From positions 1-9,151 of the forward strand of contig JAFGCN010000015.1 in assembly GCA_016932615.1 (NCBI GenBank): a stretch of DNA of 9,151 bases. Direction: 5' to 3'. Below are positions 5,178 to 9,151 of this stretch, in pieces. The DNA comes from Candidatus Aenigmatarchaeota archaeon (lineage in GTDB: Archaea > Aenigmatarchaeota > Aenigmatarchaeia > QMZS01). Positions within the stretch are counted from its first letter, which is position 1. Every line of letters starts with the position of its first letter. The notes under the pieces were generated by a model. The model had not been told where the DNA came from. It saw nothing but the letters and a program-made list of their open reading frames with translations, and did no database searches. A program made the position numbers and the translations under genes.

Positions 5178-5868
5178 AAACGCCGCTAAGGGGCTGTACG
5201 GTCTTTTCCCGGTTCATCTTCACAAGCTGCTCCGGGAGGTCTGAGTTTGAAACAATTGAGGGGTAAATCTGGGCGCCAAGGACGCATGAGAGCGCGGAAA
5301 GCTCCCTTCCGCCCCGCATTCCCTGCACGGTTTTTGCGCCGGAGTTCACGACAAAAGGGCACTTTGACTTCAGGCAAAGCCGGACAATTTCCTTGAGCAG
5401 GTATATTTCCCTCACTCTCTTACCTCCGGATGAATTCAGAATCTGCCCAAAGTTGACTTCGATAACCGTATTGTGGTCGTGCGCTTCCCGGCAGCAGACA
5501 TGGTCAAGCCCGCAGTCCCGCCTCCCCCGCTCCGGGTGGCACAAGAGATCAATATAATCCGATGAGCAGGCAAGCCGGTTTATGTGATAGTTCCCCCCAT
5601 ATGCAAGTATGAGGTCGACTTTCCTTCTTAGCTTCTTTGCGATCGCTTCCATTCCTTCTCCGTTAAGCATGACGCCGGAGATTATCTCTAGTTTGGCATT
5701 GCTTCTCAGCTCCTCGATTTTTTTCAGGTACTCCTCAAGCTCGCTTTCGCCCTTGTAGCAGTGGGTAAGGCAAATCCCACCAAGCTCAAGCTCTTCCGCC
5801 CTTTTTATTGCCTGGACTCTATCTATTCCTGAAGCTATATTTAGGTCATAGAACTTTCTTTCTGCCAT
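5152..5868 (-). CDS. rnp3: RNase P protein component 3 (Rpp30)
   Basis: Archaeal RNase P subunit with a PHP-like TIM-barrel fold that forms a complex with Pop5 in tRNA 5'-end maturation. The product is 238 residues, near the usual 200-240. Family marks in order: KFYDLNI at the N-terminus, GGICLTHCYK, a central DLLCHPERGRRDCGLDHV, then NTVIEVNFGQIL, PFVVNSGAKTVQGMRGGRELSALSCVLG and a C-terminal region before VYVDYEGQA. The ATG at 5868 is chosen because it begins just before the first conserved strand. The upstream 42 bp to the lipoprotein stop is AT-rich. Its clearest TATA-like word (5870-5881) is too close to the ATG to serve a start there; a weaker one near 5890-5900 has better spacing. Read-through from the lipoprotein gene is therefore equally possible. 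The downstream Pop5 gene overlaps its 3' end. Five cysteines cluster in the middle third, unusual for the family as I know it. Confidence 0.93.
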   Translation of the reverse strand: MAERKFYDLNIASGIDRVQAIKRAEELELGGICLTHCYKGESELEEYLKKIEELRSNAKLEIISGVMLNGEGMEAIAKKLRRKVDLILAYGGNYHINRLACSSDYIDLLCHPERGRRDCGLDHVCCREAHDHNTVIEVNFGQILNSSGGKRVREIYLLKEIVRLCLKSKCPFVVNSGAKTVQGMRGGRELSALSCVLGAQIYPSIVSNSDLPEQLVKMNREKTVQPLSGVYVDYEGQA

Positions 5869-5910
5869 ATAATATATTTATGCTAAACTTTAGATATTAT
5901 TACCCTTTAG
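5869..5910 (-). promoter_or_regulatory. AT-rich gap before rnp3, possible weak promoter
   Basis: 42 bp between the lipoprotein stop and the Rpp30 ATG. On the minus strand TAATATCTA (about 5892-5900) lies 24-32 bp before the ATG and could serve as a TATA box for a leaderless message. AAATATATTA sits only a few bases before the ATG. No Shine-Dalgarno-like purine run is seen. The evidence is weak. Confidence 0.3.
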
Positions 5911-6930
5911 TTAGATTGGTGAGAGCTTTGAAACGGTCATTTCAACCTGCTTTTTAACCCGGTAGGTGTAGTCGGCGGTTGCAAACAGGCGAACAATCTC
6001 AAACTCCTTGTCTTCAAGGTCCAGGTCTGTCGGCTCAAAATAGAAATAATACCTCTGAGGGTTCTGGCTTAGGACCCTTATTGGCTGCTTGTTTAATGCC
6101 CATGAGCCCCAGTCCTTAATATCTCCGTCCCGGAATGTTTCCGAGCAGTCCACAATTTTGCCTTTATTGTCCTCAAATCCCACTCTTAAGTTGTCAGGAG
6201 CTATTTCGCTTATTTCTCCGCTTCCCTTGTTTATTACGGACAGCCACACAGCCCTCGAGCTTTTGCTGTCTTCTTCGCCGCTTCCGCCTTCCTCATAAAT
6301 CAGCGGCTGGTCGCTTATATAGGTCATATCAAAATTAAGCTCGACAGGCCCCTGGGAAGCAAGGTCCGATATCGTAACTGTGAGCTTTTTTCCGGAGTTA
6401 AGGTAGTCCAGGTAAGTCTCCTTCTTGACATAAGTAAGGGTGACGAGCCGAGTTGACCGGTAATCATACTTTACCGCTATTTCAGGCGTGACTGTTGCGG
6501 CCATGGCGTCTATTTCTGGGGTTTTAAGCTTGAATATGTATGCCCTTTCCTGCCCCGGAACCATCTCGAACGTTTCCTTTCCATTGAACTTGGCAGTGCA
6601 GTCGACGCAGGTAAGAAGGTGCGCATTCGAAACCGCAAAGGATGAGACTGTTACGCTTCCATCAGGGTCCTTGTTTACGTTTTTCAGGACAACCCGGATG
6701 TTGACTTCTGAGTTTGGGCTGACTCTCCCATTGGGCGCGGGCGAAACCTCCGCGCTTGTAATCTGGATGATGTCGGGCACTTCCACGTCTTTTTTGTCGG
6801 TCTTGCAGTTTCCTATCACAGAGCAGCTGCTGCCTCCAAAAGAGCTGTCGGTGCAGCCGGAAAGAAATGTCAGGGCAATCAAAAGTATGGCCGCAAGTGC
6901 TGCGGCTTTTTTCGCTTTAAACACGACCAT
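5911..6930 (-). CDS. Predicted lipoprotein with beta-rich extracellular domains, unknown function
   Basis: 339 residues. The N-terminus has lysines (5, 7, 8), a hydrophobic stretch (9-23) and a lipobox LSGC ending at Cys26, so the mature protein is probably lipid-anchored outside the cell membrane. A linker with CSVIGNC (Cys36, Cys42) follows. The region from about 54 to 160 (ITSAEVSPAPNGRVSPNSEVNIRVVLKN through a stretch ending FKLKTPEI) has the alternating pattern of an immunoglobulin-like or CARDB-like beta sandwich, and carries a CVDC pair at 108-111. A second beta-rich part follows, split by the acidic, low-complexity EEGGSGEEDSKSS. No catalytic motif is visible and no family was recognised. 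The ATG at 6930 gives a normal signal sequence. The gene precedes Rpp30 by 42 bp on the same strand and diverges from the DUF63 gene across 24 bp. A surface binding or structural role is a guess. Confidence 0.8.
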   Translation of the reverse strand: MVVFKAKKAAALAAILLIALTFLSGCTDSSFGGSSCSVIGNCKTDKKDVEVPDIIQITSAEVSPAPNGRVSPNSEVNIRVVLKNVNKDPDGSVTVSSFAVSNAHLLTCVDCTAKFNGKETFEMVPGQERAYIFKLKTPEIDAMAATVTPEIAVKYDYRSTRLVTLTYVKKETYLDYLNSGKKLTVTISDLASQGPVELNFDMTYISDQPLIYEEGGSGEEDSKSSRAVWLSVINKGSGEISEIAPDNLRVGFEDNKGKIVDCSETFRDGDIKDWGSWALNKQPIRVLSQNPQRYYFYFEPTDLDLEDKEFEIVRLFATADYTYRVKKQVEMTVSKLSPI

Positions 6931-6954
6931 AAAATTATCACCATATATAAAATA
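6931..6954. promoter_or_regulatory. 24-bp shared divergent start region
   Basis: The lipoprotein ATG (minus) and the DUF63 ATG (plus) are separated by 24 AT-rich bases with a near-palindromic CATATATAA core. That core is too close to either ATG for normal TATA spacing. The TATA boxes probably lie inside the opposite gene's first codons, for example CTTTAAAC near 6915-6922 or ATAAAATTA near 6929-6937 for DUF63. The exact boxes are uncertain. Confidence 0.35.
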
Positions 6955-7734
6955 ATGCTGGCAGAGGCGATTGAGGAGTATTTTATCGGGCCGATCCTGA
7001 CCGGAACCGGCTACAATCCCGTGAACACATTTGTCTATGCAGTTCTCCTTCTTGCCCTTGGCTATGTAGTATTTAGGGCGATAAGGGCGCTTGGAATAGA
7101 GGTTGATTCCCCCTTTGCGATGGCGCTTTTCCCCTATATTGCCCTTGGCTCGATACTCAGGTCGCTTAGAGACATCGGATACTTCAAGACCTGGCTTCTG
7201 GTCTCGCCCTTCCTTTATATTTATGTCTTTTCCGTCACTTTTCTTCTTCTGGTGATTTCCATTCTTGTCGCAAGGAAGACAAAACTCCCTTACCAGAGCT
7301 TTTTCTTCTCCTTTGGGTTTGTAATTTCCGGTATCCTTTTCACCCGCCTGTCTTTCCAGAATCTGGGCGCCGCCCTGCCGGTACTGGGGATTGGCCTGCT
7401 GTTTTTTGCCCTTATATTTGCCCCCTTGTGGAAAGCGCCACTCTGGAACAAGTTTGTTTTGATGTCCCAGCTTTTTGACGCTTCAGCAACTTACGTTGCC
7501 CTTACCTTTTACGGGTTTGGAGAGCAGCACGTCCTGCCAAACCTGATTTTTTCGCTTACCGGGACGGTTGCAAGCTTCTTTCTGGTAAAGGCAGCCGTGG
7601 CTCTTTTGATGCTCTGGGCGGTCGATACGGGAATAGAGGACAAAAACCTCGCAAATTTCCTGAAGCTGGTCGTAATCGTGCTCGGGTTTGCTCAAGGGCT
7701 TAGGGATTTGCTGATGATTGTGGCGTTTGCGTAA
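6955..7734 (+). CDS. DUF63 family multi-spanning membrane protein
   Basis: 259-residue integral membrane protein resembling the archaeal DUF63 family, whose function is unknown. The N-terminal amphipathic EEYFIGPI followed by GTGYNPVNT (17-25) is characteristic. About seven or eight hydrophobic segments follow, roughly at 26-43, 54-70, 82-105, 115-133, 139-157, 168-187, 195-220 and 236-258. Polar residues that recur inside or between segments include Arg69/Arg72/Asp73 in SLRDIG, Asp175 in FDASATYVAL, and Glu190/His192 in GFGEQH. Such buried charged residues suggest a catalytic or transport site, but none has been proven. The ATG at 6955 gives the full conserved N-terminus. The gene diverges from the lipoprotein and is 65 bp upstream of DP1 on the same strand. 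That gap has its own TATA-like word, so the two are probably transcribed separately. Confidence 0.88.
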   Translation: MLAEAIEEYFIGPILTGTGYNPVNTFVYAVLLLALGYVVFRAIRALGIEVDSPFAMALFPYIALGSILRSLRDIGYFKTWLLVSPFLYIYVFSVTFLLLVISILVARKTKLPYQSFFFSFGFVISGILFTRLSFQNLGAALPVLGIGLLFFALIFAPLWKAPLWNKFVLMSQLFDASATYVALTFYGFGEQHVLPNLIFSLTGTVASFFLVKAAVALLMLWAVDTGIEDKNLANFLKLVVIVLGFAQGLRDLLMIVAFA

Positions 7735-7744
7735 AGGCGGGGAT

Positions 7745-7757
7745 TCTGCCGGGCAGA
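7745..7757. repeat. 13-bp perfect palindrome after the DUF63 gene
   Basis: TCTGCC-G-GGCAGA, 11 bp after the DUF63 stop and 43 bp before the DP1 start. As RNA it could form only a very short GC hairpin, and no T-run follows, so it is not a convincing terminator. It could be a protein-binding site or chance. Confidence 0.3.
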
Positions 7758-7769
7758 GGTGGTGGGTGA

Positions 7770-7780
7770 CGCCTATTAAC
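7770..7780 (+). promoter_or_regulatory. TATA-like element for the DP1 gene
   Basis: CGCCTATTAAC contains TATTAA centred about 25 bp before the ATG at 7800. This matches leaderless archaeal promoter spacing. No Shine-Dalgarno-like sequence lies before the ATG, which agrees with leaderless initiation. Confidence 0.4.
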
Positions 7781-7799
7781 TTTCATATCCCCTAAACTT

Positions 7800-9151
7800 A
7801 TGAGAGAACTTGTCCAGAAGCTTTTCCAGGAAGGCAAAATGGTCACTCCCCCTGCTCTTGAGCTTATAAGGCAGCATGGCGTTTCTGTTGAGGATTTGCT
7901 GAAATGTGGGTCGGATGTAATAGGTCCTGAAACGGTGATGGGGCTTGTAAAAAAGCCGAAGGGCATTTCCGCCCCCAAAAGCCCTGCCCCAAGCCAGGTT
8001 GAAGTCCAGAGGGACAGGAAGAAGAAGATTGCGGAGGAGTATTCAGTTGATTTTAGCATTGAGAACAACAGGGTAAACCCAAGGGAAAGAAAGGCGGCTG
8101 ACTTTACGAACTACTTCAATTCAAGGTTTGCCCTCCTCCAGGGCCTTTTGGCTAAGCGGCTCAGCCCGGTTTCAATTGGAAACCTGCTTAAGCTTAATTC
8201 CGACAACATAAACGTAATCGGGATGGTTTCGGACATCAGGACGACCAACAACGGAAACAAGCTGATCTCCCTCGAAGACCCGACAGGGACAATTGCCTGC
8301 ATTGCCTCAAAAAATGTCAACGAGGCGGTTTTCGAGGAGTCGAACAACATTCTTATGGATGAGGTCATTGGCATGACCGGCTCCTGCAGGAACGGCCTCT
8401 TTTTGATAAAGGATATAGTCCGCCCTGATGTGCCGATTACGAACCTCACGCGAAAGCTTGATGTTCCCCTGAAGGCGGTTTTCATTTCGGACATTCACTT
8501 TGGAAGCAAGGATTTTCTTGAAGCGCCTTTTTTGAACTTCATAAAATGGCTGAATTCCCCGTCAGCCGAGGCAGTAAAGTACATTTTTGTCGCGGGGGAC
8601 CTTTGTGATGGCATAGGCATCTATCTTGCCCAGGAGCAGGAGCTCCTTATAAAGGAGGGGGAAAAGCAGTATGCCGCCCTTGCAGAGCACCTTGAAAAAA
8701 TCCCAAAGCACATAAAGCTTATCGTGGGCCCTGGCAATCACGACATCGTTGGAAATCACGAGCCGCAGCAGACGCTTGACTTCACAGCGCTTTCAAAACT
8801 GCCAAATGTGATTTTTGCAACCAATCCCTCGACGGCAGTGCTTGACAAGGCGTTTCGCATCCTGATGTACCACGGCTACTCTTACGATTCTGTCATCGCC
8901 GAGCTTCCGTGCATAAGGCATGACGGCTACGACAAGCCCCACCTGCCGATGCTTGAAGTATTGAAGCGCCGCCACCTCTCGCCTGCTTATGGCGGCTCAC
9001 TGGTCATCCCTGAGCAGAGAGATTCACTTGTTATTGATAAGGTCCCGGACGTTTTCCACTCAGGCCACCTTCACACTGTAGGGCTTGAAAATTACCGGGG
9101 GGTGACTTTAATCAACTCCGGAACTTTCCAGGGGCGAACCGGATTTCAGGA
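7800..9151 (+). CDS. polB: DNA polymerase D (Pol II) small subunit DP1, 3' end cut by window edge
   Basis: Small subunit of the archaeal replicative polymerase PolD. It carries the Mre11-like 3'-5' proofreading exonuclease and supports the catalytic subunit DP2. The visible 450 residues contain a short N-terminal helical domain (about 1-35), a charged Pro-rich linker (about 57-85), an OB-fold region (about 137-175, NVIGMVSDIR then LEDPTGTIACIAS) and the metallophosphoesterase domain. All expected metal-site motifs are present: DIHFGS (Asp231, His233), AGDL (Asp267), GNHD (Asn313, His314), YHG (His358) and GHLHT (His423, His425). The exonuclease is therefore predicted to be active. The final NSGTFQGRTGFQ lies close to the family C-terminus, so roughly 30-40 residues are probably missing. 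The linker is short, placing the protein at the compact end of the 480-620 residue range I know for DP1. The ATG at 7800 is preceded by a TATA-like element at leaderless spacing. Confidence 0.95.
   Translation, partial: MRELVQKLFQEGKMVTPPALELIRQHGVSVEDLLKCGSDVIGPETVMGLVKKPKGISAPKSPAPSQVEVQRDRKKKIAEEYSVDFSIENNRVNPRERKAADFTNYFNSRFALLQGLLAKRLSPVSIGNLLKLNSDNINVIGMVSDIRTTNNGNKLISLEDPTGTIACIASKNVNEAVFEESNNILMDEVIGMTGSCRNGLFLIKDIVRPDVPITNLTRKLDVPLKAVFISDIHFGSKDFLEAPFLNFIKWLNSPSAEAVKYIFVAGDLCDGIGIYLAQEQELLIKEGEKQYAALAEHLEKIPKHIKLIVGPGNHDIVGNHEPQQTLDFTALSKLPNVIFATNPSTAVLDKAFRILMYHGYSYDSVIAELPCIRHDGYDKPHLPMLEVLKRRHLSPAYGGSLVIPEQRDSLVIDKVPDVFHSGHLHTVGLENYRGVTLINSGTFQGRTGFQ

Noticed and set aside
6488-6955. 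Plus-strand frame opposite the lipoprotein N-terminus
   Set aside because: It is a shadow of the signal-peptide and beta-rich region; the minus-strand lipobox protein is clearly better supported.
7709-7735. C/D box-like sRNA (TGATGA-type word near the DUF63 stop)
   Set aside because: There is no matching D box (CTGA) or second C'/D' pair at suitable spacing, and the word lies inside coding sequence.
7700-8494. Minus-strand frames opposite the DP1 N-terminal half
   Set aside because: The plus strand encodes a continuous DP1 with conserved motifs; the minus frames lack any family signal.
1-9151. CRISPR arrays, insertion sequences, rRNA genes or riboswitches
   Set aside because: No regularly spaced repeats, transposase-like frames, terminal inverted repeats, rRNA-like sequence or conserved aptamer core was seen on either strand.

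Overview
This window comes from an archaeon. It carries a group II chaperonin (thermosome), the small subunit DP1 of the archaea-specific DNA polymerase D, two archaeal/eukaryal-type RNase P proteins (Rpp30 and Pop5), an archaeal DUF63 membrane protein, TATA-type promoters and an intron-containing tRNA. PolD plus DUF63 points to a euryarchaeal or DPANN-type lineage. Short intergenic gaps, small proteins and a cysteine-rich secreted protein would suit an uncultivated DPANN-like archaeon, but the lineage is inference.

Left part (1-4198, all genes on the minus strand). In transcription order, from high to low coordinates: a tRNA-Thr(GGU) gene interrupted in its D-loop by a 70-nt intron; a Nudix hydrolase that starts only 24 nt after the tRNA 3' end; a short-form alpha-glucan phosphorylase; and a thermosome subunit whose Gly/Met-rich tail runs off the left edge. 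The 101-bp gap between phosphorylase and thermosome holds an imperfect direct repeat just upstream of the probable thermosome promoter.

Middle part (4199-5868). A divergent 104-bp promoter region separates the tRNA from a plus-strand gene for a secreted protein with 14 cysteines. That gene overlaps, tail to tail, the 3' end of the minus-strand Pop5 gene. Pop5 in turn overlaps the upstream Rpp30 gene, so the two RNase P proteins are translationally linked.

Right part (5869-9151). A lipoprotein gene of unknown function (minus) lies directly upstream of the RNase P pair. It is divergent from a DUF63 multi-spanning membrane protein (plus) across only 24 bp. The DP1 subunit of DNA polymerase D follows on the plus strand and runs off the right edge with all visible metal-binding motifs intact.

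Most genes are information-processing or housekeeping genes: protein folding, RNase P, tRNA and replication, plus glycogen breakdown. The least expected feature is the tRNA-Thr gene. Its intron sits at a non-canonical D-loop position, and its flanks fold into a relaxed bulge-helix-bulge that differs from the canonical motif. The unknown genes are the cysteine-rich secreted protein and the lipoprotein. No mobile element, CRISPR array or rRNA was seen.
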